Source of the DNA: an uncultured Mycoplasmatota bacterium
GTDB taxonomy: Bacteria > Bacillota_I > Bacilli_A > RF39 > UBA660
NCBI GenBank assembly: GCA_946491675.1
Contig: CAMLYN010000084.1
Span: forward strand, 1 to 5,412
Direction: 5' to 3'
Length of the DNA: 5,412 nt
In this document: positions 5,358-5,412 of the stretch, one piece after another
How the letters are laid out: each line of letters begins with the position of its first letter
Position numbering within the stretch: position 1 is the first letter of the stretch
Program-made: the position numbers and the translations under genes
Notes under the pieces: generated by a model
Seen by the model: only the letters and a program-made list of their open reading frames with translations
Database searches by the model: none
What the model was told of the DNA's origin: nothing

Positions 5358-5412
5358 TATATTAACATATTTCGACTTTATTTTACAAACTCGCTATTAT
5401 TTAATTAAGATA
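5358..5412. repeat. Right direct repeat (target-site duplication), cut by the window edge
   Basis: All 55 bases to the window end are identical to 3338-3392. The copy should continue for 11 more bases beyond the window if the duplication is 66 bp. It contains no gene. It is a second copy of the region upstream of gpsA and would restore the original sequence upstream of whatever gene lies to the right. Confidence 0.85.

Noticed and set aside
3338..5412. The repeated 55 bp as the start of a CRISPR array or tandem repeat
   Set aside because: There are only two copies, about 2 kb apart, flanking an insertion sequence; there are no spacers or further units. A target-site duplication explains it fully.

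Overview
The window is very AT-rich, roughly a quarter G+C by eye. It has strong AGGAGG-type ribosome sites, sigma-A-type promoters and AT-rich hairpin terminators. This suggests a low-G+C Gram-positive bacterium (Bacillota, or a Mollicutes relative). Every tryptophan I could check in the metallophosphoesterase, the gpsA remnant and both transposases is TGG, and the complete genes end in TAA. The standard code is therefore more likely than the Mycoplasma/Spiroplasma code (TGA = Trp). I cannot name a genus.

Layout, left to right. (1) 1 to about 1312, minus strand: most of an IS30-family insertion sequence. Its DD(33)E transposase gene is broken by an in-frame TGA and a 1-nt frameshift. Its right end, with promoter, is visible; its left end lies off the window or is lost. 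(2) 1339-2469, plus strand: an intact calcineurin-like metallophosphoesterase gene with a consensus promoter and a TTG start. (3) 2458-2501: a bidirectional terminator shared by two convergent genes. (4) 2492-3321, minus strand: gpsA (NAD(P)-dependent glycerol-3-phosphate dehydrogenase), broken by an out-of-frame internal deletion of roughly 48 codons. (5) 3404-5357: a complete, apparently intact IS1634-like (IS4 superfamily) insertion sequence with a 576-aa DDE transposase. It is flanked by a long direct repeat (3338-3403 and 5358 to the window edge) that reads as its target-site duplication.

This is a two-gene chromosomal neighbourhood eroded by mobile DNA. The IS30 copy is old and degenerate. 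The IS1634-like copy looks recent: its reading frame is open and the 55 visible bases of its two direct repeats are identical. It landed in the region upstream of gpsA and duplicated that region, so the left copy keeps the gpsA upstream region. The lesion that kills gpsA is internal and separate from the insertion. If no other copy exists, the cell would have to obtain sn-glycerol 3-phosphate for phospholipids another way, for example from glycerol kinase or uptake.

I found no evidence of a new multi-gene system. The most interesting signals are in the insertion sequences: the long target duplication, a second inner inverted repeat (TGCGTACGTTTT) bracketing the transposase gene, hairpins with T-tracts just inside both ends, and an IS30 start-codon hairpin that could form only in read-through transcripts.
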